A stretch of 63,999 nucleotides of DNA from a virus. The translations under genes were made by a program, and so were the position numbers. Position 1 is the first letter of the stretch. Every line of letters begins with the position of its first letter. This document shows positions 38,712-46,543 of this stretch, piece after piece. The stretch is taken from IMG/VR virus record IMGVR_UViG_3300030101_003107, positions 1 to 63,999 of that record. One strand, written 5' to 3'. Below the pieces are notes generated by a model. The model was not told where the DNA came from. It made no database searches and saw only the letters and a program-made list of their open reading frames with translations.

Positions 38712-39368
38712 TTAATAATATCTACGATAATCTCTTCTTGGATCTCGTTTTATTTCTATTTTTTCTTTTTCTACTTGTGTTTTCTTAGTAGTTTGTTTTT
38801 GTTGAATATTAATTACGTTAACTTTTATCTTATCTTGTACGTTTATTTTTTCTTCTGTTTTTTCTTCTTGCACTACACCTTCTACAGCAGAAACAGAAGC
38901 TTGTGCTTTGTCTAGCGTTTTTTCTTCTATTTCTTGTTTGTCTATTAACTCTTGCAACTCTTGTGGTGATGAACTTTGAGCTTTTTGTTTATCTAAAGAC
39001 AGTTTATCTTTTTCAGATGTTAAAAAAGTAATAGACTCTTTAATACGATCTATTTTATCTTCAATATTTTTATCTGGTTTATTTTGCGTCACTCTGTCTA
39101 AGTCATCTTTTTCACTTTCAAGTCTTTCTATTTCTTTTTCAACAATATTTATTGACTCAGTAGTTTGAGATATGTATTGTTGATAAACTGTTTGTTGAAC
39201 GTTTAAATTTGAAGTAGGGTGATTATAACCTGCCATATAGCCAATTATTCCTTCATACTCATGTGTATGATAACCTACCATTCTAGGCGAAGCTGTAGCT
39301 CCATAGCTAATAGCTTCAGCTTTAGTAGTAAATAAAGGTATATTGCTTATGTAGGTTAGTATTGGCAT
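38712..39368 (-). CDS. Coiled-coil virion-associated protein
   Basis: 218 aa. Residues 1-50 form a small domain with YHTHEYEGIIGYMAGYNHP, a sequence seen in virion-associated proteins of marine phages. Residues 65-165 are a long coiled coil. The C-terminus is a basic tail (KIEIKRDPRRDYRRYY). The N-terminal domain may attach the coil to the particle. Inferred only. Confidence 0.6.
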   Translation of the reverse strand: MPILTYISNIPLFTTKAEAISYGATASPRMVGYHTHEYEGIIGYMAGYNHPTSNLNVQQTVYQQYISQTTESINIVEKEIERLESEKDDLDRVTQNKPDKNIEDKIDRIKESITFLTSEKDKLSLDKQKAQSSSPQELQELIDKQEIEEKTLDKAQASVSAVEGVVQEEKTEEKINVQDKIKVNVINIQQKQTTKKTQVEKEKIEIKRDPRRDYRRYY

Positions 39369-40082
39369 TTAGTAACCAAAGTAACAAATAATTCCACTAG
39401 GCTTGGCTGCAGCAACAGTAACAGCGTTAGTAGTTTGAACAGCAGTCCATCTTCCATATATAGTCATACCAGCTGGAAAAGCTAAACTAGTAGAGTTTGT
39501 TATACCACCTGCGCCGTGAGTATCATCTAAAAATATTAATGACTGAGAGTCAGGAGATATTCCGACAAAAGTGCTTCTAGTAGTGCCATGACCTTCTAGT
39601 GTAACATTTGCTCCATCTACTGATTTAACTTTAACACCTCTAGCGTTAGGCCCATTATATATAGGCGTTGGAGTTTGAGCATCAATAACAGTAGCAGGAT
39701 CACCATCTGATTCAGCTGTAGCGTTTACTAATAAAACAAATTGACCAGCTTGAACTCTGTCATTAGCACCACCAGCTAAGGCTACTGTAAATATATTACT
39801 ACCAGTATTGTCTGTTAAATCTAAAGTAACTACACCGTTTGCATTAATATCATTATCTTCAGCGTCTAAATCTAAATTATTACTTCTACTATCTACAGCA
39901 GGAAAGTTTGGGCCTCTTTCGTCTAAACTTTCTGGAGTTAATAATGTTAAAGCATTCGCTGCTAAAAATTGAATAGCAACTATAACCATATCGCGAGGAG
40001 GAACTACTACATTAGCGTTAGCGCAATATGCACTACCCATTTGTCCAAAGTTATATGCTACGTCTTGTGAATTTTGTCCCAT
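39369..40082 (-). CDS. Probable capsid decoration / head fibre protein
   Basis: 237 aa, nearly all beta, with low Lys/Arg and many Ala/Gly/Asn/Thr residues (VVTLDLTDNTGSNIFTVALA, AGMTIYGRWTAVQ). No enzyme motif. The stop-to-start distance to the coiled-coil gene is a single base. Composition and location suggest a surface component of the head. Confidence 0.6.
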   Translation of the reverse strand: MGQNSQDVAYNFGQMGSAYCANANVVVPPRDMVIVAIQFLAANALTLLTPESLDERGPNFPAVDSRSNNLDLDAEDNDINANGVVTLDLTDNTGSNIFTVALAGGANDRVQAGQFVLLVNATAESDGDPATVIDAQTPTPIYNGPNARGVKVKSVDGANVTLEGHGTTRSTFVGISPDSQSLIFLDDTHGAGGITNSTSLAFPAGMTIYGRWTAVQTTNAVTVAAAKPSGIICYFGY

Positions 40083-40083
40083 T

Positions 40084-40506
40084 TTATTTTTCTTTTATTT
40101 GTTCGTTTTTCTTTGAACTTCCACCGAAGAAGAAGTCTATTATTGTATTTACTTTAGCGCTCATAGCACCAAATATTGTTGATATAAAGCTAATTTCAAA
40201 TTCACCTAGCTCTATAGTTTTTGTAACGAAATAATTAAACATTACAAATGTAATACCAAAATACGCTACGGTAAACAGTGTTGCTAATACTTTTTGAATA
40301 ACAGCATCGTCTTTATATAGATCACGCGCATCTTTACGATCTTCAACTTCTTTTGCAAAAGCTTCACGCTCCGCGTCTAATAATAATTTTTTTAAAGCTA
40401 ACTTAGCTTCGTCTCTTTCTTTATCTGTAGTTATTACTTTGTCGAGTATGCCTTCAGCATTATCAACTATTTTACCAAATAAACCACCTACTAAATTGTT
40501 TATCAT
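40084..40506 (-). CDS. Holin-like membrane protein
   Basis: 140 aa. The architecture matches the phage '3TM holin' type: an N-terminal amphipathic region (NLVGGLFGKIVDNAEGILDK), a charged helix rich in Glu/Ala/Arg (~30-70), two membrane helices (VLATLFTVAYFGITFVMFNY, ~73-92; FISTIFGAMSAKVNTIIDFF, ~105-125) and a basic tail. It should make inner-membrane holes to release the lysin at the end of infection. It is far from the DUF5675 gene, so the lysis functions are not clustered. Confidence 0.75.
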   Translation of the reverse strand: MINNLVGGLFGKIVDNAEGILDKVITTDKERDEAKLALKKLLLDAEREAFAKEVEDRKDARDLYKDDAVIQKVLATLFTVAYFGITFVMFNYFVTKTIELGEFEISFISTIFGAMSAKVNTIIDFFFGGSSKKNEQIKEK

Positions 40507-40844
40507 ATTTTATCGTTTTCCCAAGGCAAGCTTCTATCACCTTCTTCGTATTTTTTACCTGTATTTGGATCTGTTATATAACCATCACCTCTTGGCCAGA
40601 CTTGGCCTTGGTGATATACAGCTTGATCGTCATAGGTAGTTCTACCTATCTTCATATCTGTTTGGTGTTGCACTTCATGTACAACAACTCTTTCAACTTC
40701 TTCTTCAGGTACATTAGTGTTTACGTATATAGAGCCATCGTTATTAGCTTCACCCATAATGCCATCAGCTAGCCTCTTCCTAAATATAGGTGTATTGCTA
40801 GAGCTTCTTATTTGTCTTTTTTCGCTACCTAGTTTAAATGCCAT
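40503..40844 (-). CDS. MAFKL protein with HExxH zinc-binding motif
   Basis: 113 aa. It starts MAFKLGSEKRQIRSS. At residues ~50-70 EVERVVVHEVQHQTDMKIG contains HEVQH, the HExxH zinc metalloprotease signature. The family is common in marine phage genomes, is short for a full peptidase, and has no experimental role I know of. Possibly a maturation protease or a zinc-binding structural protein. It overlaps the holin gene by four bases. Confidence 0.6.
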   Translation of the reverse strand: MAFKLGSEKRQIRSSSNTPIFRKRLADGIMGEANNDGSIYVNTNVPEEEVERVVVHEVQHQTDMKIGRTTYDDQAVYHQGQVWPRGDGYITDPNTGKKYEEGDRSLPWENDKI

Positions 40845-40845
40845 A

Positions 40846-41097
40846 TTATTTCATTGATCCCATATCGTAAGGATTTATTGCTTTAGTTGCTTTTCCTATA
40901 GTTTTATAATCTTTGTGAAGCTTATTATGAGCTTTACCTAAATTCTTTATACTTTCAAAAATAGTTCCAATAGCTCCTGGTGCTGTACCTGCTTTTGTTT
41001 TACCTTCACCTTCTTTTAAAGGTCTCAAAGCTCCCATATCTTCGTTTTTCATAGCTGAGCTTTTAAACCCGCTAAATCCTTTCATTTTAAATGCCAT
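40846..41097 (-). CDS. Small basic MAFKMKGFS protein
   Basis: 83 aa, Lys/Gly/Met-rich, with no known domain. The N-terminal MAFKMKGFSGFKSSA repeats almost exactly the start of the 44221 gene (MAFKMKGFP). It is one of a set of basic late proteins sharing this tag; co-packaging with DNA is a reasonable guess. Confidence 0.6.
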   Translation of the reverse strand: MAFKMKGFSGFKSSAMKNEDMGALRPLKEGEGKTKAGTAPGAIGTIFESIKNLGKAHNKLHKDYKTIGKATKAINPYDMGSMK

Positions 41098-41102
41098 AGT
41101 TG

Positions 41103-41543
41103 TTATCTTGTTGGATCTTTAATCATATCATCAATAGCCTTATTAAAGACTTTATCTGTATATGTTTTGTTATTGTAGAATACACTACGATCTGATACTG
41201 GCATGTCTTCTTCTCCGAGTAAGATACGATATATTCTACTTATAAGTTGGCTGCATTTAAATGAGGTTTTGAAGACGCTGTATTTAATCGTAGTTCGATT
41301 TCGATGACGCCAGACCTCTATCCAGCCTTTTTTTCTTAGTTTATCCCAACGCTTCTTGTCCCAGCTCATGGTATAAGTACCATCTATAAATTCTTGTCTT
41401 GTAAACCGACCTTGACAGTCTAAAAATATTAGTAATTCAAGTTCGGCATCTGTTAACCCGTAAGTCTTACAAGCCCACTTTCTAGTGAGCCTGTAATACT
41501 TAAGGATTTTTAATTCACGTAAATCGTGACTAGTTAATCTCAT
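41103..41543 (-). CDS. Winged-helix (MarR-like) DNA-binding protein
   Basis: 146 aa with a MarR-type winged-helix layout: helix ELKILKYYRLTRKWACKTYG, LTDAELELLIFLDCQGRFTR (helix-turn-helix), and the wing region WDKLRKKGWIEVWRHRNRTT. The family recurs in Bacteroidota phages within structural operons. It may regulate late transcription or bind the packaged DNA. It is the only recognisable transcription-factor fold on the late strand. Confidence 0.7.
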   Translation of the reverse strand: MRLTSHDLRELKILKYYRLTRKWACKTYGLTDAELELLIFLDCQGRFTRQEFIDGTYTMSWDKKRWDKLRKKGWIEVWRHRNRTTIKYSVFKTSFKCSQLISRIYRILLGEEDMPVSDRSVFYNNKTYTDKVFNKAIDDMIKDPTR

Positions 41544-41548
41544 TGAGA

Positions 41549-41974
41549 TTAGTCTGCAGCAGCCTGTTGTGCAACGACAGTAATACCAGTAACTCCTGGA
41601 ATACTAGTAGTTGGATCAGCAGCTGGCTTATCAGCATAGCCATCAAAAAGAGTAATAAACCCTTCATCATGAGGACCAGCGTTGATAGCATTAATCAAGT
41701 CAATCATTACTCGCTTTTGCCCATATTGCCCGCAAGCTAGTACAATTACATCTGGATCTGCATCAGCAGCGTTGTCTTCTTGAGTTTGAGTCTTTAGTAT
41801 AGGCTTTAAAAATAACGAAATTGCGTTGTCGTCATCAGTAATAGCACCATTACCATCTGAAGTACCAGAACACATGCCCATGAAGTTTTCAACTGGGTAT
41901 AAGTTAGAACCCGTAGTGTTGTCACGTTCAGTAGCAGTTACTCCACCTACTCTAAAATAAAAAAACTTTTTCAT
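41549..41974 (-). CDS. Probable minor structural protein
   Basis: 141 aa, neutral to acidic, Asp/Ala/Thr-rich (DPDVIVLACGQYGQKRVMID). No enzyme motif. The gene uses more C-ending codons than its neighbours, resembling the capsid gene, which suggests strong expression. Probably a particle component; unassigned. Confidence 0.6.
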   Translation of the reverse strand: MKKFFYFRVGGVTATERDNTTGSNLYPVENFMGMCSGTSDGNGAITDDDNAISLFLKPILKTQTQEDNAADADPDVIVLACGQYGQKRVMIDLINAINAGPHDEGFITLFDGYADKPAADPTTSIPGVTGITVVAQQAAAD

Positions 41975-42050
41975 TTTAATTTTTTTTAAGGATTAATAAT
42001 TAATTTTGTTTTAGATTTTGTGTTTAAAGTTTTAGGATTATGGTTTATGT

Positions 42051-42308
42051 TTAATCTACTAGTACAATATCACCTGCTTTGATAACAAAATAAAGCTTAC
42101 CTTCAAATTCTACTCCGTGACCAGCGTGTTTATCATACCAGACAACATCACCATCTTTTATAAATTCTATTAAATTACCAGTTGATATAACTTTACCTTT
42201 AGAATATCTAACGTCTTCGTCAGCATCTTCTTTAATAATTAAGCCAGCAACTTTCTTTTCTGTTTGTTTTATCTTATCGATAACTACATAATAATTAACT
42301 GCCTTCAT
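42051..42308 (-). CDS. groES: GroES-type co-chaperonin (cpn10)
   Basis: 85 aa, shorter than bacterial GroES (about 97). The N-terminal MKAVNYYVVIDKIKQTEKKV, the mobile-loop position with AGLIIKE, VISTG, KDGDVVWYDKHAGHGVEFEG and the closing AGDIVLVD strand all fit cpn10. It caps the GroEL ring and its ATG overlaps the groEL end (14 bp overlap), so the two are translationally linked. A 76-bp AT-rich gap follows it. Confidence 0.85.
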   Translation of the reverse strand: MKAVNYYVVIDKIKQTEKKVAGLIIKEDADEDVRYSKGKVISTGNLIEFIKDGDVVWYDKHAGHGVEFEGKLYFVIKAGDIVLVD

Positions 42309-43863
42309 TGATACGTATATTTGAAATTACACAATCAGCAGAAATTATTGTCGATGCTACTGAAGCAGCGTTAGTAAGTGCTGTTTTAGTAACAAGCACA
42401 GGGTCTATGATACCTTCAGATACCATGTCAACAGTTTTTCCAGTTACAACGTTAATGCCTTCACCTTCTTTAGTTGGTAAGTCTGTGTCTGTGGATATAC
42501 CTGCATTATCAAGTATTGTAGCCATAGGCGATATAATAGCGTTAGCTACCACTTGTTCACCGACCGTGTCGGTCGAAATTTTTTGAGATGCGTTAAAGAG
42601 GGCGATGCCGCCTCCTGGCACTATACCTTCTTTCAAAGCAGCTTTAACTGCGTACACAGCATCTTCAACACGATCTCTTTTTTCTTTTAACTCTACTTTA
42701 GAGTTAGCACCTACTTTAACTATAGCTACACTACCAGATAATATAGCAAGCCTGTCTTCTAGCTTCTTCTTCATAAAGCCGTTTTTCTCGTCAGCCACTA
42801 GCTTTGCAACATGATCAATACGTTCTTCTATATCTGAAGTTATCTCTTCTAACGTTATAACAGTATTTTTTTCATCAGTCTTAACAAATTCAGCTTCACC
42901 TAAATGTTCTGGAGTTATAGTATCAAGATCGTCGCCTAAGTCTTCATTAAATAATGTACAGCCAGTTAGTATGGCTACATCTTCACATGTGTCTTTTTTA
43001 GTAGGACCAAAACCAGGCAAGTCAATTATGTTAACTTTAATATTGCCTTTTACTTTGTTCATCATAAGCGCAGACTTAACTTGATCGGCTACTGGCGCTA
43101 TAATTAATAAAGATCTATTATTTTTAATAACATGCTCTAATACTTTTTGTATTTTACGTATGTTAGGTATTTCTGACATACACATTAATATTAGTGGATT
43201 ATCTAAATCACAGCATTGCTTGTCGGTATTAGTTACAAAGTTAGTGGAAATTAAGCCACAATCAAACTGAACACCGTCAACAGTCTCTACGTATGTTTCT
43301 TCTGTATCTGATGTTTCCATAAGTACAACACCGTCTTTACCTACAGTCTTATAAGCTTCTGCTATAATTCTACCTAGCTCTTGATCGTTATTACAGCTAA
43401 TACTAGCTACGTGATCTAACATATCATCATTAACTTCTATTTTAATAGAGTCAAGATATTTGATAATATTAGCTACAGCAGTGTCTATACCTTGCTTAAC
43501 ATCTCTAACATTATTAGTTTGTAATACTTTGTAGACTTCTTGAAGCAAGCTTTCAGCCAAGACGGTAGCCGTTGTGGTACCGTCACCCGCTTCCTTGACT
43601 GTTTTGCTTGCAGCTTCTTTAATGAGAGTGGCGCCAATGTTCTCTACGGGATCTAATAGTGTTACAGATTGCGCGACCGTAACACCATCTTTTGTGATCA
43701 CTGGCTTTCCTCGGCTATCTTCATAGATTACGCACTTGCCAGAAGCGCCGAGAGTTGATTTTACTGCCGATGCTAACTTATTAACACCAGCGATTATTCG
43801 GTTTTTGGCATTATCGCCAAAATTAAGCTCTTTTACGAGCTCACTCGGTAAATTATATTCCAT
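42295..43863 (-). CDS. groEL: GroEL-type chaperonin (cpn60)
   Basis: 522 aa, full-length HSP60 (bacterial forms ~545). Nucleotide-site motifs are intact: TLGASGKCVIYED, ITKDGVTVA (~residues 57-66), GDGTTTATVLAE (93-104) and GIVPGGGIAL (~415-424). The apical substrate-binding region is more divergent (VQFDCGLISTNFVTNTDKQC). The Gly-Gly-Met tail of host GroEL is missing (it ends NIRINEGS). It should fold phage (probably capsid) proteins. Close to the start of the late operon, it is made before the structural proteins. Complete phage-encoded GroEL-GroES pairs are rare. Confidence 0.9.
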   Translation of the reverse strand: MEYNLPSELVKELNFGDNAKNRIIAGVNKLASAVKSTLGASGKCVIYEDSRGKPVITKDGVTVAQSVTLLDPVENIGATLIKEAASKTVKEAGDGTTTATVLAESLLQEVYKVLQTNNVRDVKQGIDTAVANIIKYLDSIKIEVNDDMLDHVASISCNNDQELGRIIAEAYKTVGKDGVVLMETSDTEETYVETVDGVQFDCGLISTNFVTNTDKQCCDLDNPLILMCMSEIPNIRKIQKVLEHVIKNNRSLLIIAPVADQVKSALMMNKVKGNIKVNIIDLPGFGPTKKDTCEDVAILTGCTLFNEDLGDDLDTITPEHLGEAEFVKTDEKNTVITLEEITSDIEERIDHVAKLVADEKNGFMKKKLEDRLAILSGSVAIVKVGANSKVELKEKRDRVEDAVYAVKAALKEGIVPGGGIALFNASQKISTDTVGEQVVANAIISPMATILDNAGISTDTDLPTKEGEGINVVTGKTVDMVSEGIIDPVLVTKTALTNAASVASTIISADCVISNIRINEGS

Positions 43864-43889
43864 TATATTAAATTAAATTAGGTTTTTTA

Positions 43890-44186
43890 CTATTTTTTGA
43901 ACGATTTTACAACTTTTGGGCCTTTTGTAGCCTCTAGTTTTTTAGTAAAATGCTCAATACTACCGTCTATCGCAGATTCTGCGCCTTCTAAAGTCTCTCT
44001 ACGCGTAACATCTGACCATTTGTCAGCATCGTCAGGGTGATTTACTTCAGTTTGGTAGTAACCATTAGGTAATTGGGTTATTCGCCAGTTTTCTTTGTTG
44101 GCAAGGTGTTCCCATTGGCCCTTGGTTTTGTCATTAATTTGTGGATTTCCGGTCCACGTACTAGTTTTATAATACAAATACGTCAT
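43890..44186 (-). CDS. Small late protein, unknown function
   Basis: 98 aa, hydrophilic. Trp residues are frequent (TSTWTGNP, KGQWEHL, ADKWSD) and the C-terminus is basic (KGPKVVKSFKK). I do not recognise a domain. It sits between groEL and the Lys/Met-rich protein, near the start of the late operon. Confidence 0.6.
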   Translation of the reverse strand: MTYLYYKTSTWTGNPQINDKTKGQWEHLANKENWRITQLPNGYYQTEVNHPDDADKWSDVTRRETLEGAESAIDGSIEHFTKKLEATKGPKVVKSFKK

Positions 44187-44220
44187 TTTGGTTTTATTTA
44201 TTGGTTAATAATTAGTTTTG

Positions 44221-45114
44221 TTAAAATCTTGCTTTAGGCTTTTTAGGCGATTTAGGCGTTTTAGGCTTATTTACATTCATAGTAGGCTTTGGTGTTTTAG
44301 GAACCATACTACTGTGTGGCACTGCTGTTACAGTCTTACCGCTTAATGTAGCTTTAAGAACTTTGCCAGCTTCTTTTAAGTTTGCTAATGAAAAATATTT
44401 ATCTTTACCGTTTTTCATAGGAGTTTTCATTTTCATAGCTTCATCTTTCTTCATCTTCATAGCCTCACCTTTCTTCATTTTCATTGGCTTTTCTTTTAAC
44501 TTCATAGCCGGATCTTTTTTCATAGGCTTAGCAGATTTACCACCTTCACGACTGATAGGCGTTCTATAGTTAGTCTCAGGGTCCATCTCTACCTGATTAT
44601 ACTTTTTGCCTTCAAAAGGCTTGTAAGCCATGTCGTGACCTGGGTTTTTTCTGTTAAACTCATTTCTCTTTTTTATGTAATCTTTGTACGCAGTTGTTTT
44701 AGAGTATTTATAATGAGGCTTGCTAGTATCAAGTTCAGCAATAACCTTACTTTTTTTCTTTTTCCCTTCGTCATCTTTCATAGGAGTTTTCTCTTCTTTC
44801 ATCTTCATCGGCTCCTTCATCTTCATCGCTTTTTCTTCTTTCATCTTCATAGTAGACTTAAGCTTCATAGCTTTTTCTTTCATTTTGTCAGGAGAGCTGC
44901 CAGATTTAACAGAAGCTGTAGCAGACTTAATAGACTCTGTTGTATTGCCATCACCGTCTACATCTGGAAAGTCAGGCATAGCTTTTTTCTTCATTGCAGC
45001 TTCTTCTTTAAGCTTCATAGCTTTCTCTGCTTTCATTTTTTTAGCAGACTCAACTGCCATTTTCATAGGTTTAGTTCCGCCGATCATTGGGAACCCTTTC
45101 ATTTTAAATGCCAT
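44221..45114 (-). CDS. Lys/Met-rich low-complexity protein (MAFKMKGF tag)
   Basis: 297 aa, first gene of the late operon. It starts MAFKMKGFPMIGG and contains two blocks of M-K repeats (AMKLKEEAAMKKKA; PMKMKKGEAMKMKKDEAMKM), with a more ordered middle (~130-190, HYKYSKTTAYKDYIKKRNEF) and a Pro/Lys tail. Very high positive charge suggests polyanion (DNA) binding, as in protamine-like or virion DNA-condensing proteins. It is extremely Met-rich, which is odd. Its repeats produce long spurious open frames on the other strand. Confidence 0.65.
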   Translation of the reverse strand: MAFKMKGFPMIGGTKPMKMAVESAKKMKAEKAMKLKEEAAMKKKAMPDFPDVDGDGNTTESIKSATASVKSGSSPDKMKEKAMKLKSTMKMKEEKAMKMKEPMKMKEEKTPMKDDEGKKKKSKVIAELDTSKPHYKYSKTTAYKDYIKKRNEFNRKNPGHDMAYKPFEGKKYNQVEMDPETNYRTPISREGGKSAKPMKKDPAMKLKEKPMKMKKGEAMKMKKDEAMKMKTPMKNGKDKYFSLANLKEAGKVLKATLSGKTVTAVPHSSMVPKTPKPTMNVNKPKTPKSPKKPKARF

Positions 45115-45193
45115 TGTTTATATTTTTTTTAGTTATAACGTTATAAAATAGTAATCACATATTTTATAGTATTATAAATATTGAAGTAAAGTG

Positions 45194-45262
45194 TAGCCCC
45201 ACCTATATACTCGTACTTACTCTGTAGAAAATTGTTTGTAGTTTACCTAGGCCCCCTATTTT
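45194..45262. promoter_or_regulatory. Twin GC-rich elements in divergent region
   Basis: TAGCCCCACCTATAT (45194-45208) and TAGGCCCCCTATTTT (45248-45262) share the pattern TAG, C-rich core, CTATWTW and are 54 bp apart in otherwise A/T-only DNA. The spacing (about five helical turns) suits a regulator binding site or a late promoter pair. Confidence 0.4.
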
Positions 45263-45335
45263 ATTTTTATATGTGTAAAAGTTTTTGCGTTTTTACATTT
45301 TACATATTACTATACTATACTTTTTTACAGACTAG

Positions 45336-45357
45336 TTACGACATGTATTGGATAATA
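45336..45357 (+). promoter_or_regulatory. Early element copy 1 (divergent)
   Basis: TTACGACATGTATTGGATAA followed by TA: same layout as the other copies (TACGA, seven bases, TGGATAATA) but with a less conserved upstream part. It is followed by a T/A-rich leader to the first early ATG (45395). Confidence 0.6.
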
Positions 45358-45394
45358 TATATGTAAATAAAATATAAACTTAAACTAAATTATT

Positions 45395-45625
45395 ATGTCA
45401 CAAGAAACATTAACTAAAAAAAGATTTGTAATATCAAAGTCACTAATCGGTAAAAATGTATTAATTACTTTTACAAATAAAAAAGGTGAAACATATACAT
45501 ATGACCACGACGCAGTATACAGTGCAAATCAAGAAAAGTTTGAAACAATGAATTGTTTTCAAAAGTACGGAAATTATACTAATAGTAATAATGTACCAAC
45601 ATTCGGTCGTAAGTTCACAGTGTAA
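45395..45625 (+). CDS. First early protein, unknown function
   Basis: 76 aa, basic. Residues ~10-45 (RFVISKSLIGKNVLITFTNK, then YTYDHDAVYS) share the DHDAV segment with the 68-aa protein at 47167. As the first gene of the rightward unit it may be an immediate-early host-takeover protein. No domain recognised. Confidence 0.6.
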   Translation: MSQETLTKKRFVISKSLIGKNVLITFTNKKGETYTYDHDAVYSANQEKFETMNCFQKYGNYTNSNNVPTFGRKFTV

Positions 45626-45682
45626 AAACTGTGACACTTGCCACCTACTATACTTTACTTAACAACCTAATGTCACACTATT

Positions 45683-45781
45683 ATGATACATGATTTAATA
45701 ATACTAATAACACTCGGAATAATTTTACAATATATTGAAAAGTTAATTGTAGAAAAAGAGAGTGAGCGGAATAACTCTTAA
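45683..45781 (+). CDS. 32-aa small membrane protein
   Basis: The ATG at 45683 opens a 32-codon frame: one hydrophobic helix (DLIILITLGIILQYIEKLIV) and a charged tail (EKESERNNS). Codon use fits the neighbours, and it ends 44 bp before early element copy 2. Small membrane proteins are frequent in phage early regions. Confidence 0.45.
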   Translation: MIHDLIILITLGIILQYIEKLIVEKESERNNS

Positions 45782-45824
45782 CTAAATTTATTAACTAAAC
45801 AAAGTAACTACTTTTATACAAACT

Positions 45825-45848
45825 AAATACGACTCAAGTTGGATAATA
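45825..45848 (+). promoter_or_regulatory. Early element copy 2
   Basis: AAATACGACTCAAG followed by TTGGATAATA, preceded by ATACAAACT. The first part equals 11 bases of the T7 promoter core (AATACGACTCA). A short A/T leader precedes the ATG at 45876. Confidence 0.7.
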
Positions 45849-45875
45849 ATAATGTAAATAATAAATAATAATAAT

Positions 45876-46052
45876 ATGACTGAAAAAGAATACCTTGAAA
45901 GAGATAAACTCGCACTTGAACTAATGGAAAAGTTAGACAAAAAGTATAACATGAACAATATAATTTCACTTGATGAATATGTATATGAATACTTTAATTT
46001 ACTAACAGAAAATGAAAAAACTAAATGTTTTGAAATAATTGAAATTAACTAA
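45876..46052 (+). CDS. 58-aa early protein, unknown
   Basis: 58 aa, acidic/Leu/Lys-rich, helical (EYLERDKLALELMEKLDKKY). It begins 28 bp after early element copy 2. No recognised family. Confidence 0.55.
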   Translation: MTEKEYLERDKLALELMEKLDKKYNMNNIISLDEYVYEYFNLLTENEKTKCFEIIEIN

Positions 46053-46066
46053 TAAAATAATATACT

Positions 46067-46291
46067 ATGTCAAACTTTAAATCAGACTCATCAACTAATA
46101 TAATTAAATTAAATAACCAAACTTATATTCCATTTCAACTTCACCAATTACCGAAGTACTATAATGAAATACCTTTATCAGAACAATTTAATTTAAAAGG
46201 TTACTGTTATATAAACTTAACTTCTTTAAAATCTCACAACAAAGATATTCATACTTTAAATAGAGACTTAGACTATACTCAAAGAAGATAA
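46067..46291 (+). CDS. 74-aa early protein, unknown
   Basis: 74 aa, Asn/Leu/Tyr-rich (IPFQLHQLPKYYNEIPLSEQ). No signal peptide or domain seen. Early element copy 3 follows immediately. Confidence 0.55.
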   Translation: MSNFKSDSSTNIIKLNNQTYIPFQLHQLPKYYNEIPLSEQFNLKGYCYINLTSLKSHNKDIHTLNRDLDYTQRR

Positions 46292-46297
46292 CAAAAT

Positions 46298-46321
46298 AAA
46301 TACGACTTAAACTGGATAATA
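46298..46321 (+). promoter_or_regulatory. Early element copy 3
   Basis: AAATACGACTTAAAC then TGGATAATA, preceded by AACAAAAT. Followed 26 bp later by the ATG at 46348. Confidence 0.7.
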
Positions 46322-46347
46322 TAGATGAACTTAATAAAATAAATAAT

Positions 46348-46542
46348 ATGTCAAAGAAAATAATTAATAAGGTAGTAGATGAAACAGTAGATACAATAAT
46401 AGATAAAATAGATGAAGTACTAGTAGACTATATGTTTGACTATGGTAACTATGAAGAAACAGATAACAAGTTCTTTGATGATAAAGAAGAAATGTTTGTA
46501 CAGGTAATAAAAGAATTAAATAATAGAATAAATAATAAGTGA
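46348..46542 (+). CDS. 64-aa acidic early protein
   Basis: 64 aa, strongly acidic (VDETVDTIIDKIDEVLVDYM), helical. No family recognised. Directly coupled to the 37-aa frame that follows. Confidence 0.55.
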   Translation: MSKKIINKVVDETVDTIIDKIDEVLVDYMFDYGNYEETDNKFFDDKEEMFVQVIKELNNRINNK

Positions 46543-46543
46543 T

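Larger units (their letters stand above)
45115..45394. promoter_or_regulatory. Divergent promoter region between late and early units
   Basis: 280 bp without a gene; both transcription units point away from it. Highly AT-rich, interrupted by two GC blocks (45194-45208, 45248-45262). It contains copy 1 of the early element (45336-45357) pointing right. Minus-strand sequences around 45200-45215 (TACGAGTATATAGGTGGGG) lie upstream of the late operon and may form part of its promoter. It likely holds operators or the replication origin. Confidence 0.75.

Noticed and set aside
42308-42814. Two plus-strand frames opposite groEL
   Set aside because: Antisense to well-conserved GroEL codons.
44363-45151. 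Long plus-strand frames opposite the M-K repeat gene (hydrophobic Phe/Ile/Ser-rich products)
   Set aside because: They are the mirror of low-complexity Lys/Met codons on the minus strand and lie on the wrong strand for the late unit.
45825-45848. True T7 promoter or vector contamination suggested by AATACGACTCA
   Set aside because: Only 11 bases match, the sequence continues differently, and six more diverged copies exist with the same layout, so it belongs to the phage.
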